Assembly (NCBI RefSeq): GCF_015706575.1
Contig: NW_024037058.1
Span: forward strand, 4,643,754 to 4,707,753
Source of the DNA: Patiria miniata
Taxonomy: Eukaryota > Echinodermata > Asteroidea > Valvatida > Asterinidae
Direction of reading: 5' to 3'
Length of the DNA stretch: 64,000 bases
Position 1 is the stretch's first letter; each line of letters opens with the position of its first letter. The notes below the pieces were generated by a model. The model saw only the letters and a list, made by a program, of their open reading frames with translations. It was not told the origin of the DNA and did not search any database. Positions 45,693-56,600 of the stretch are shown here, piece after piece. A program made the position numbers and the translations under genes.

Positions 45693-48600
45693 GTAAGTAT
45701 TAAACATTTCAGTCGTACATATATTACATAATCACTGGAATGTAAATGAATTTTTTTTTTTAATTATTATTTTTGCGATAATAATTTGTCGCTTTTGCGA
45801 TCTTAACAATTGTTTGTCGCATTTGCGATTGTTGTGATGGGCCAATTTAATTAACGTCACAATATTCAAATTTGCCTGATGACCTTTCCAGCCTACATTA
45901 ATTTATCCTCATTTTATTTCAATCTTCAGACCTTTATGTCTCATCGGTGGTGTGCACTTCTGGTATAGTGCATGCGGTCCCCATCGCTACCACTATTAAT
46001 GATGAGCATGCCGAAACAAGGGCGGCTGGCATCCTAAATGAGCTTGGGAAAGTAATGAAAGATGCCGGTGGGGAACTCCTCCAAATAACGAAGGGATCCA
46101 TACGGTTTCACTTGAGATTCCAATCCCTCGAAAACCTTCAAAGGTTTAAGGAGAAGTGTTCATCGGGTGAACTCGGGCGAGAACTCGCCGGGATCCTTCT
46201 CAGCGAGGATATCAAGAAAGATGCAGGGAGCGACGAGCTGGCCATTCAAGTCACGTTCAGTGAGAATGAGTACCGAAAAGGGTTTAACTTCTTCAAGAAC
46301 ATTGGTAAGAAAAATAATTTGAAATTATAGATTACGAGCATAGGCCTACTTATTACAGAAGTCATACGTTGAGTGTGATAGAATCATGATAAAGTAAGCA
46401 ATGACGAAATATTAACGCACTCTTTGATGTATTATACATTGCATGTTTCAGAAAAGGATGCCAAGGATATTCGTGTTCAACTACCAACAAGTATCCGCGA
46501 TTGGTCGAAGGAACACGTTCGAGAATGGCTACTCCAAAACGACTTCCCTGACTCTGTAGCGACTCAGTTCTACGAAGAAGACGTGACAGGGAAAATTCTC
46601 CTTGGGTACAAGTCCGAAAGCTTATACGAAGATTTTAAATTAACAAAAGGGCCCGCGCGTATAATCTTGAATCTGAGAGATGAAGGGGCGAGAACAACGG
46701 CATCATCATCGTCATCGAAGGGAGAAACAATTATCTACTCGTTCACCACCAAAGTATACCTAGATAGCAGTGAAAATGCCATCTTATATTTCGAAGGGAA
46801 CAATGTCAAAACACAGTCTTGCAGTAAGTGGAAATTACTTAAAAGACAATGATTTTAGAACAGTCCCGCTGTATGGGCATGGAATCACTGTATATAGTGT
46901 GCCTTCATTAGATAATAACAATAATGTATATATTTACTTAAGATTTGAAGGATAATTTCAACACAAGTCGTATTCTCCTCTCTTTTTTTTTGCAGACTGT
47001 GTTGTACCCTTGCAAGTGATTGATGCTGAAAGTGGGGTCAACATGAATTCCAAAACGAAAGAAGTCTTTGACAGATTGAAGGCGTCCGTTACGCAGAGGC
47101 CCCAAATCTTGGAAAACCTGGCGGCAAAAGTTGAAAATTCCGGCGGACATGTACTTAAAATTGATGAAGGGTCTATACGAATGGTAGTCCAGTTCTGTCA
47201 TCTCAAAGGCCTAGACACGTTCTATGAGAAGTGTTTGTCCGGGGAACTTGCAGCAGAACTCTCAAAGATTCTACTGACCGAAGACGTAAAGAAATCTGCA
47301 GCTTGTGAGCTAGCCATCTGCATGACGTTCGAACATAGCCAGTACCGCAAAGGCCGTTCCTACTTCATGAACACCGGTAAGGCAAATTGGCGAATACAGT
47401 CTTGCATATACACTATAATACGACGGACCCGTTGACTTTCATTCGTTCCATATTCCCTTATCTGTCCTTTTATTTTAGACACCACTGAATTTGCTACCCA
47501 AGTCGACCTTGATCATTCTGAGCATCACCATGAGCAGGCGACAAGTTCTTCTGAGACTGTGAGTATATATTTGTGGAGAATCAAGCATTTTTTGGATTCT
47601 TTGTGTATAGGAGTATAATGACACGGGCCGGATGCAGCTTTTGTTCTGCATGTTTCTACTTTTTTCGGTCCAGGGAGGGTGTTTAGAGCGCCTAGCGCCC
47701 CCCCCCCTCGCCACTGAATGGCAAACCTTTCAATCAGTTATAACGGCCCTAAAACATAAGCTTATATACCATGCGAATTTCAGATCGACAATCCTGAAGA
47801 AGCTGTATGAAGCCCCATTCAATTATAAGCTGATTGGCGAAATCCAGTTGTCTTTTGATTACAGGTCAATTTAACTTTTAATGTAGCCTAATGCACAGAA
47901 CAACGGAGACCAAAACAAAGTAAGCCAGTCAAGCTTTCTCAAGGGTACATGTTCATCATGCCCTATCCTCTAAACTAAAAATGTGTTTCCCCGCAGAAGC
48001 AACCTTTTCAGCCGTGCACCGAGTTGTTTGAGCCTTGTCCCCCAATCCCAATAGGCACCGAAGGTTTCCAGACACAATGTGCTCACCTTGATGGGGAGAA
48101 ACGACAGACGAATCTTGCCGACCACGTCTTTGAAAAAGGTAAGGCTTGCCATTTTGAGAAGTTTGAATTCCCTTCCTATTTGCCAAATGCCATCTTTTAT
48201 CGGTCGTTAGTCGAAGACACCTCGTTCACACTAACAGATCTGTATGATATGCTCTGTAACTGCGATTATTGAAAGCGGCGCAAATAGTCAAGGTAGCTGA
48301 AATGAGACGGTTCGGCCACGCGACGTCATTATACAATCTTGTGACAAGGAAATGGTCGTAAGCAGCCCAGGCTCGCAATAACCACTTTTAGAGATAATCA
48401 AGTTGAAAGGTTTTGTGCTCTTAAATCACATAAGTTTGAAATTTTGAGTAATGAATTGAATTCGTTAATAATTAAAAAAATATTTTGCATTTTTATGTCA
48501 AACTATTACTTCATTGTGAAGTAATTTAATTGTTCTTCTAACGACCTTCTACTGGAAAATTCCCAAGCCTTAAACGTACGCTTAAGCGGCATGTTAAATC

Positions 48601-49318
48601 CTTACGACCTTTTCTGGGAATTGCAAGCTTTGCCTACCCACTTGAGTGGGACGTAGCGCGCTTGGAACATACTTTTGTTACATTAAAATTACACGATAAA
48701 GACCTTTTGCCGGGCACAACATTTATGAAAAACCTCCTTACAACCTTTGTTTACGTTTAATTACGTCAGAATGACGTAGCCCTTTGAGACAAAATGTATA
48801 TCAAATGAAGAATATTTCCAAGCTCTATCGATGACTGGAAAAATCCGAATTTGACCTTTTGATCCATTTTTCGCCCTTACGACCCTCTTCCAGGCACCCG
48901 ATGCTCTAATAACGCAGTACATTTGCCGAGACATGACCGCATAAGAAGCAAGGAAATGACGGCTTGCCATCCGAACAGCTCGACCACAGGTAAACGATCT
49001 AAGGAAGACGAAGATTCAAATACAACACATACATCACAGATGACCACCCATCAGCAAGTGCTGCGGCCGAAAGGCGTGGCTCGCATTCCCATGCGCCGGC
49101 ATAAAACCACAGGACCCCATTTGACACACACAAGGGGCGCACCGGAAGTGCTACCTGAAGTTACTCGAACCGTAAGCTTGCCTTTGATATCGTTGCCGTC
49201 TGATGACTTATACAGAGCCATAAAACATGAAGGACAATCCATGTACCAAAATGTAAAAATGGGCCTTCACAAAAACAGGGTACTTCCAAAAGGGCACGTT
49301 TTACGTGTAGATCACTAA
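45512..49318 (+). CDS. Copy E: TRADD-N / SAM / TRADD-N adaptor-like gene (complete model)
   Basis: Seven exons join with consistent phases: 45512-45692, 45930-46304, 46452-46823, 46996-47376, 47479-47558, 47997-48138 and 48894-49318, giving 651 residues. Order: acidic leader (1-60), TRADD-N-like (about 95-182), SAM (about 200-265), Ser-rich link, TRADD-N-like (about 325-432), His/Ser-rich linker, and a basic low-complexity tail. TRADD-N and SAM are protein-protein modules of cytoplasmic signalling adaptors. I infer an apoptosis or innate-immunity adaptor or scaffold, not an enzyme. There is no signal peptide, membrane segment, death domain or caspase. All splice sites are GT-AG. The last exon might instead be spliced at gtaagc (49172); read-through gives the stop used here. 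Copies A-D are relatives. Confidence 0.75.
45788..45829 (+). promoter_or_regulatory. Conserved intron-1 stem-loop (two copies in E)
   Basis: GTCGCTTTTGCGAT at 45788-45801 and GTCGCATTTGCGAT at 45816-45829. The same 14-mer, GTCGCTTTTGCGAC, occurs in intron 1 of copy B (11409-11422) and relic A (6128-6141). It could fold as a 5-bp stem with a 4-base loop. Role unknown. Confidence 0.5.
45930..46304 (+). CDS. Copy E exon 2: first TRADD-N-like domain
   Basis: Encodes GILNELGKVMKDAGGELLQI, TKGSIRFHLRFQSLENL, RFKEKCSSGELGREL, AGILLSEDI and ELAIQVTFSENEYRKG. The alternation of helix and strand and the (L/I)xI..GSIRxxxxF..L..F..KC.SGEL core fit the N-terminal fold of TRADD. Acceptor aatcttcag, donor gtaaga, phase 1-1. 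Confidence 0.8.
46452..46823 (+). CDS. Copy E exon 3: SAM domain
   Basis: The SAM core is DWSKEHVREWLLQNDFPDSV, ATQFYEEDVTGKILLGY and LTKGPARIILNLRDE, with the W..E.V..WL start, D(V/I)TG.(I/L)L centre and (K/H)GPA..I end typical of SAM domains, as in SAMD9-type proteins. A Ser-rich stretch (TASSSSSKGE) and a small beta-like tail follow. Intact here, frameshifted in copy B. Confidence 0.85.
46996..47376 (+). CDS. Copy E exon 4: second TRADD-N-like domain
   Basis: Encodes LENLAAKVENSGGHVLKIDE, GSIRMVVQFCHLKG, YEKCLSGELAAELSKILLTE and ELAICMTFEHSQYRKGRSYF. It is clearly related to exon 2, so the architecture arose by internal exon duplication around the SAM exon. Phase 1-1, acceptor tttttttttgcag. 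Confidence 0.8.
47479..47558 (+). CDS. Copy E exon 5 (linker)
   Basis: DTTEFATQVDLDHSEHHHEQ then ATSSSET. His-rich and probably disordered. Enters in phase 1 and leaves in phase 0. Confidence 0.7.
47997..48138 (+). CDS. Copy E exon 6
   Basis: KQPFQPCTELFEPCPPIPIG then TEGFQTQCAHLDGEKRQTNL and ADHVFEK. It occupies the place of the variable exon 6 of B and C. Its start resembles D and C (Q-P-(L/F)-Q-x-C-T-E-L-F). It leaves in phase 1, whereas B and C leave in phase 0. Confidence 0.65.
48894..49318 (+). CDS. Copy E exon 7 (C-terminal tail)
   Basis: Acceptor ctcttccag; the phase fits exon 6 (G|GC). A basic, Thr/His-rich region (LPRHDRIRSKEM...RIPMRRHKTTGP) is followed by PEVLPEVTRTVSLPLISLPS, DDLYRAIKHEGQSMYQNVKM and a short basic end to TAA at 49316-49318. 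The YxNV motif is a consensus for GRB2-type SH2 binding if phosphorylated; this is inference. Copy D has three versions of this motif. Confidence 0.6.
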
Positions 49319-50600
49319 AAAAAAAAAGTAGTCGGAATTTTTGTGTTTTTATGCTAATGAGACTTTGCATATGCATGTAATACTTGAGCAAAAGTGTGAT
49401 GTCGTTTTAGGCAGAAACCTCAATGTTACAGCAATTTCAGCATCAAAATTTTCCAGAATTTTCCTGTCGTAGCTTTTCTTTCCTTTGGTGATTTGTTATT
49501 TCAGTACATGGCATCAGTAGGCGAATGAGCAAAGCAAAGATTTCTCACAAATCTTTCAATGAGCACATTTTGGGCTAACAATTTGAACAAAAAACCCTAA
49601 ACTGACCAGGGTTTTCTTGAAATAACATCACAGGAACAGCGCTCTAATTTGTTAGAGAAAATCTAAAAGTTCAAAGAAGTGCACATTTCCATATGCCAAA
49701 TAGGGATGTCAAACGATTTTCATACATCATAGGAGTATAAAGTTGCACAAAATACATGATCGCAAGTAAAATAATGTCGTTTGAGGACTAGAGCCTTTTT
49801 TGCAAATAAATAAAAAAAATGCGCAAAAAGCAAATGTATTTATAAAGGTTGAATATGAAGTTCAATTGGGCGATAAGGTGTAGGTCCTATTTCATTACAT
49901 CCAAATAATTATTTCATGTACACCTAAATTCAAACTAAAAGTGAGCCTGAGTACTTTGTTTCATTGTATTTGATTTAACTTTTCAATTCTTTCTTTTGTT
50001 TTCCATCATATATAATAATAATAATCAGGCATTCCAAAGAACAAGCTGTCGCTCCTTTTTTTTATTTACAAAAAAACTGAACCAATAGCATGATGGATAA
50101 TAAGGCTTTGAGACGATAAGGAAATCAGGTTTTAGGTGCGATATTTGATTGATAAGACATGTAAAAATACATCTTCCCTCATTTGGCTGTGAATTAAATT
50201 TGCACCAGTATAATGAGGAAGTTGGCCAGCGTCGGTACATAATAGATTAATTGTTCAAGCATTACAAGTATCACGTTACATTTTCGAACATTCTAAAAAC
50301 ATTATTGTATGTACCGAATGAGAACGATGGATTAATACCAGATTACACATTGAGAATCAGGGTTTTTATGTACATTTTTTATATAACATATTTTGAAACT
50401 TTGAATATGTTTGTATATCCGTTGCTTTGAAATTATTTTGTGTGCAGAGTTTGTATCATCACAAAGAGGCTTACTATACATAGGGCCAACATGTATCGTG
50501 TTTCTCAGTCCTGGTCTGAGCTGCGTACACTGATCAGTGTGTTTGTGAGGTGGACTGTAACCACTGTAACAATGTCATATTATGCATGGGTTTTTGTAAT
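49319..50600 (+). other. 3' UTR and downstream unit of copy E
   Basis: Contains AATAAA-type signals near 49804-49812 and the family 3' blocks: CCAAAGAACAAGCTGTCGC near 50035, AATACCAGATTACACATTGAG near 50335 and GTGTTTCTCAGTCC near 50498. No coding sequence. Confidence 0.45.
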
Positions 50601-51198
50601 GCTTGGTTAGCCATTTATACGTTTCAACGTCTTTTAAAGGCTGTCGGCCTAACTACCATGCCTGTTATATTTGTCAAGTGCCAATAAGGTGAAATGTTTT
50701 AATCCTTCAAATCAAAACAAGTCAAAAGAAACTATTTTTTTGAACAAAGTAATAAGTGAAGCAAACAAAAGTAGAGGACTAGTCCCACAAAATATGGGCC
50801 TGTATGACAAGGTTGGTTTGGAATTTTCTTATTGCCATTTTTTATTTTGAAGTTGTGGATGTAGGTTTTGTATTAATATATTCACACATTTCATCGTGTA
50901 ATATTGTATCGTCATCTCAAAGAAAAACAGCTTGTTTGTTAATGGTATTATGCCTATAGGCACACATTTTTGCCAGGTCTCACTTGTCATAATAAGGCAA
51001 GACTTTGTTAATGCATGCTTATGGATATCGTGGTGTTAGTCTTGAATGTACACGTCCAGTTTTCCCGACTAGCATCTACAATTTGTGAATGCTTAATCAG
51101 TCCAAATTCTTTTAACCCTACACTGTCAAGTAGTTTATTCAGTACCATATTGTAAATTTAATTTGCATGCTTTAATTGCGAGTGATATCTGATTTGAG

Positions 51199-51690
51199 AA
51201 AAGGTTGCAGTGCATTTTGTATACGTTTGTCATAGCCAATTAAAGGTTGCAGTGTATTTTGTGTGCGTGTGACATAGCCAATTAAAGGTTGCAGTGCATT
51301 TTGTGTGCGTGTGACACAGCCAATTAAAAGTTGCAGTGCATATTGAGTGCGTGTGGCATAGCCAATTAAAAGTTGCAGTGCATTTTGAGTGCGTGTGGCA
51401 TAGCCAATTAAAGGTTGCAGTGCATTTTGTGTGCGTGTGGCACAGCCGATTAAAAGTTGCAGTGCATTTTGAGTGCGTGTGGCATAGCCAATTAAAGGTT
51501 GCAGTGCATTTTGTGTGCGTGTGACACAGCCAATTAAAAGTTGCAGTGCATATTGAGTGCGTGTGGCATAGCCAATTAAAAGTTGCAGTGCATTTTGAGT
51601 GCGTGTGGCATAGCCAATTAAAGGTTGCAGTGCATTTTGTGTGCGTGTGGCACAGCCAATTAAAAGTTGCAGTGCATTTTGAGTGCCCCT
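51199..51690. repeat. 42-bp minisatellite with 210-bp higher-order repeat
   Basis: About 11.5 units of AATTAAAGGTTGCAGTGCAT plus TTTGTGTGCGTGTGGCATAG and CC. Variants recur every five units: the block TGACACAGCC followed by AAAAGTTGCAGTGCATATTG appears at 51301 and again at 51511. Both strands have long open frames (CTATFNWLCHTH repeats) that are artefacts of a period divisible by 3. Confidence 0.95.
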
Positions 51691-51719
51691 CTGCTTGTTG
51701 ATTCAGTACAGCTACATTC

Positions 51720-52385
51720 AATACAGCAGACCATCAAGTATGAGTTTTCGGCCAAGTAAAAAAAAACATGTTTAGGCCAAAAAAAGTCTCCGGTTTCTGG
51801 TATGGAGCTTGCCCCAAAAGTGGTGCGGCGACGCGGCTTTTTTCCCTCCAAGATGGCTGTCCCATCGGGCTATTTTTCAAGATGGCCGCCATTTTTTTTC
51901 TTTTTTAAATGGCCGCCACTTGGACTCAGGAAATGACAAATCACTTTTAAATGGGCGAGATGCAACAGACAAAGGGGCCAAAATGATGTAACTGTTAAAA
52001 ATGTATTATTTTGTCGTTTGAAGTTTTATACATGTGTAACTGTTTGGATTTTAACTTTGTTTCTTTTTACCGTGATTATTTTGCTCATGACTAAGTGTTT
52101 TCTTCTTTTAATGATAGTTGGCTTTTTTTGATCCTATTTTCATTTATGGAGCTTTAGTGTCATGACTTTCATGAAAGTCGCATTTTGAGTTGGAAGGAGA
52201 AGGTTTCTTAATTGTTTCAATTTAATTGAAAGATAGACTTGACCTTAGTTTATTCAGTTAGTGTGACTGTAAATTCAGTTACATTTTAGATTTCCAGAAA
52301 ATTTCATTATGCTTTTTTTTTTAATTCTTGACCATGTGCTTTGATATAAAACTTCCTATAGTTGTTTTCTCCCATGGTTGACTGA
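51720..52385. other. Non-coding, with diverged inverted similarity to 55.6-55.8 kb
   Basis: CACTTGGACTCAGGAAATGA...AACAGACAAAGGGGCC near 51917-51979 is related to the reverse complement of 55680-55750. Repeated AAGATGGC(T/C)G motifs lie at 51850-51915. No gene. Confidence 0.4.
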
Positions 52386-52387
52386 CC

Positions 52388-52925
52388 TGTGCATAGAGTT
52401 AGGAGACAGAAGGACATACGATGTGCTAATCCAGGAATCGGGTCTTCCAACTTCCTTAGTATGACAGAGACTTGCTTAGATCGTAGAGCTAGGACCCAAA
52501 CAATCGTTTCTTATATTTTCTTGTTTACATCAGACTTTCACTTTCAGTCAGTGTGTGCTTTAAGACCATTATTGCACCCTCTGTTGGGTTTTAATTATAA
52601 GGATTTTTTAAGTGCCTTCGCTCATTTTGCTCTGTTTGATTTTAAATGTTGGTTTTAGTCTTTGTCGTTAGTTTATTTGGCTCTATGTTTTGATCTGGAT
52701 TTCAAGTTCTTCATATTTTAAAGTTTGATTTGTATTTTGGTTTGGTCCATAATATTTTTGATTCAGTTGTTTTGGTTTGTTAATAACAGTTGCTTGTTTG
52801 CTAAGTCTTGAAGTTTTTGCAAATATATTTGTGTGTGTGTGGAAATCTACATTTTTGTTTCCTGACTCTATTATTTCATTTTCTTTCGCCGTTTTTCCAT
52901 TAAAAGATTCTGTGTTTAGTTTGGT
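52388..52925 (+). repeat. Dispersed direct repeat, copy 2
   Basis: See 41126-41690; about 90% similar with small deletions. It ends CCATTAAAAGATTCTGTG then TTTAGTTTGG. Confidence 0.7.
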
Positions 52926-53252
52926 TCGTTAGGCCTAATCCCCAGAGTAATGTTCGTGCAAGTTTCCCCCAAGTGTGTCAAATTTTTCAGGTTACATGTG
53001 CACCCAACAGTTTGTGGTTACAAGAATGATGAATTCAGAATGAGCAGAGGTAAATAATATCATCCGAACTTTCAACAAATCGCAAGCAAGGTCTCAACCT
53101 TGCTTGCAATTTGCCTACATACACCATATAAAATATAGGAACATTTAGTGAGATTGAAACTAAATACAAGTAGGCCTACTCAGGCCTACTAAGACAAGAA
53201 CTAGCAAATTACTCAGACTATTGACAACGATTCTTCAACATATTTTTCCTAC

Positions 53253-53336
53253 CTCCATCATGTCCATGCGTGAACGTAACTCCGAGTCCGAGCCGCGGGC
53301 GAAATTTCCGTTGTCCAGTCGCGACGAGGCCTCCAT
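53253..53336 (-). CDS. Possible first coding exon of an unidentified minus-strand gene
   Basis: On the minus strand, an ATG in good context (CGGAGATGG) opens 28 codons: MEASSRLDNGNFARGSDSEL then RSRMDMME, ending at a donor gtagga in phase 0. The surrounding 53250-53640 is clearly richer in G+C and CpG than its neighbours, as at a promoter. A plus-strand frame also reads through the same DNA (SMRERNSESEPRAKFPL...), so strand is not certain. No further exon was found. Confidence 0.35.
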
Positions 53337-53639
53337 CTCCGAACTGACGAAATGGCCGCAGTCCGTCCGTGACAATTATTCCAGACGAAGTCACTTCCCT
53401 ACTGAGGCACAAGACACGGTCGAACTTGCAAATCCCTAAACAGTCCCGAAAGGTGTCCAACACAAAAGCTGGCCCAAAAACGGCAATATCTCACAGCAAA
53501 AACGGAAAAACCACCAGAGAAAACGTACATGACCTTCGCATACGGCGAGCGACAAAACCGTCCTGAAACTAAAGCATGCAAAGTACCCGCGAATTAGATT
53601 TCGTCGCCGTCGTCATTAGACTCCTCACGAAGTGGCAGC

Positions 53640-56600
53640 GGTTTTCTCCACACTAGAGCAAATTTGTATTCCCTCAAAAAAAGTTCTAATGAATGGAAAC
53701 ACCTTAAAAATCTTGCAAAACTCATACTCACATAATTACGCATCACTGGATTCTCGAAACGTTTTTACATTATTTCTCGAAACGTTTTTACATTATTTTT
53801 AGTACTTGTTGGTTTAAAAAGTCACATCTTAAAACTTGCTGGAAGAGAGACTAAGTTGGCAGGCGAAAAGTAAACTGGTTCCCTGTTTAAATAATATCGC
53901 TATATTTCTCGTACACTCTATGGGTCAGTGGATCTTTCAGGCTCATTGTTTAAAAAACAGTCTGGAAAATTGCTTCTAACATGTCTAAGGTGCGATTTTA
54001 ACAAGATTTCTCACCACGACTTATTACAGAGCCCTGCACTAGATGGACTTTACAAAATGAAAAAGTGAATGCAGCTTTTGGAATGTTTATATTGGTGTCC
54101 ATCTGCATTTTTGTATTTTTGGTGAGGGAGGCATGCATGACATTCAACAGCCTGAAACTCGCATTTTGTATCAAGCGATTTACGGAGGATTTTTTTTCTA
54201 AATGTTAAAGGACGACGCGATGAACTTTTATTAGAAACATATTTTGTGCAACTTTCTACTCGTCGGAAAATGTATGAAAAATATTTTTGAAAATATGGTC
54301 CACGAAAATATGGTCCACGAAAATCGAAAATGAGGTTAAAACAGCTAAGACACTATTTCAGCACTAGTTTGAGGAATGGGTTTATGACCACTAAGTTTCA
54401 CCCCCCCAACAAAAATGGTGGCTCTATAAATTTGTATTCATCACCATATTGGTTTTGTTTTTATCATTTGACATGCATGAGCTTTGAAAATTATGGGATT
54501 TCAGAAAAGCGGGGGGGGGGGGCGATTTTGCAAAACAATTTGGGATATTATTATCCAAAAACTGGAATAGATTGGACACTAATAAAGTCTAACCCCTACA
54601 CAGACTATCAACATTGTGGATTGTTTCTCCTGTTTGATTTATTTTGATTCCAGTGAATTTTGAATGCGTGTATGAACATTTATGACATCCATGTAGACAT
54701 GACAGTCCAATATTTCACATTACAACATGTACATATTGATGTGTATTTATTAATCAACCATGTTTGAAGTGACATCCACAAAATTAACATGCGAATAACA
54801 TGTGATTACATGTAGTAAGTTGTACGTATCAATACAGTCTACGCATTAATTTTAAATAAAAATATTGCATTCATGTAAGATTAAATATAAGCATGCATCG
54901 ATAGATAAGAAAATAAGTTGGTCGAACTGCCTCTTTAAAATTCGGGGTGAACAAAAAATGAAACTTCAGTAGCTCCACTGAGGTGACAAAAGGTCGTGCG
55001 CCACTCAGGAAAAATATTTCAGAATTGTTTCTTCCTTTTTTGGCTGTCATAAATTTATAAGAAGAAAATAACTAAGTGTACTTTTTGACAATATTGCTTC
55101 TGAACGAATTAAAAAAAAAAATAACTTATAAAATTTAACAAACTTTCAAAGTAAACTTTATCAACCTGTCTCAAAACCAACTAAAAACATTTGCACTTTT
55201 TTTTCTGCAATTGGACATAAATTCATTAGACATGTTCCATACACATACTGTATGTTTGGGCAAAAAGAAATAATACATTTTATGTATTGGTTATATAGAT
55301 TTAGTACCTGTGAATTAATAATCCAATAATATATATTTACACAAAATTCCATAAGATGAAAGATATTAAAAGATAATACTTCTTAAGCAGGCAAGGATTA
55401 CAAAAGTTAAAAACCACAAGAAAGAGATTACACATTTTACATTATAAGCACAATCATGAAAACATAATTCTCATCCAAACTTTGAGAAACACCGTTTTGT
55501 ATAAAATTTGTAAAAAAAAAGTTAAGTGCAGCATTTATGTTCTGCTTGGATGCCAAATTTGTGGCTGCTCTAAGGCCAAATACAAAAAAAAACTTGTTTA
55601 GCATCCCCGCCCACTTCCTTTTGGAAGCCGTCTCCTTTTTTTTTAAATGAAAAAATAATAAATTTCATACAGTGACATCATTTTGGCCTCTTTGTCTGAT
55701 GCGTCTTGCCCATATAAAGATGGTATGTCATTTCCAAGTGATGGCCATTTTTTTTTGGCCTAAGTACAAATTGGAAAACAAACCAAGTAAACTGTCCCAG
55801 AGTGCACTGGCTAGTACAAAGCCGGGCAGTGCTATTGTGTAGGATTACCCTGTAATGGGCTAAACATGGCCCATTGTGTACGCAGGATACACAATAACAT
55901 TATACGAGATACATGAAAAACAATGTAGTTCCAGTGAATAGGGATTTTGAATCAATAATTGAATAGAATTATGTGATTCAATGAGTCACAGAGGCAATTA
56001 TGGGCCTTATGCACGAGTTGGCCTTTATGTCGAGTTCCCTGAATGTGTTTCATTAATTGTTAACTGTTTAATGGGATGGCACCAGACTATTTATGCAGGC
56101 AAAATGCAGCTTTATTTTACTCCTTTTTTTTAAACTGGCTTTTAAACATTCGGGCTGTTTAATTACAATTTTTTAATTATTCGTTGAAGCAGACTGGAAT
56201 TAATTAGTAATTAAGTTGCTTGCCTTTCTCTTCGCCAGTCCAAAATTTTAGATTTTACCTCACTTTCAATTCAATATGGCCGACTCGTGCATAAGGCCCA
56301 CAGGTTAGCCCTCTCTGTGATCAAGAAAAAAATTTAAATCTGACGCTCCAAAGACATTCTTGGAGATTTCCTAACGCTTTAAATCATTCCCTTCACCAAA
56401 AACAATTTGTGATTGAAAATTAACTTAACACTGCAGTTACAATCTTAAAATTTGTTTGATCCATCGTCCATGACCTATTGGCCAGTTCTGAAACTTGGGC
56501 ACCATTTCAAGCTTCAGCTGCATCACTAACTCCTTCAGGAGCTCTCGTTCTCAAAACCATTGAGAAACATGTATTTCAAACACTGGCCTCAACACATAGA

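Noticed and set aside
51230-51721. 163-codon minus-strand frame CTATFNWLCHTH
   Set aside because: Shadow of the 42-bp minisatellite.
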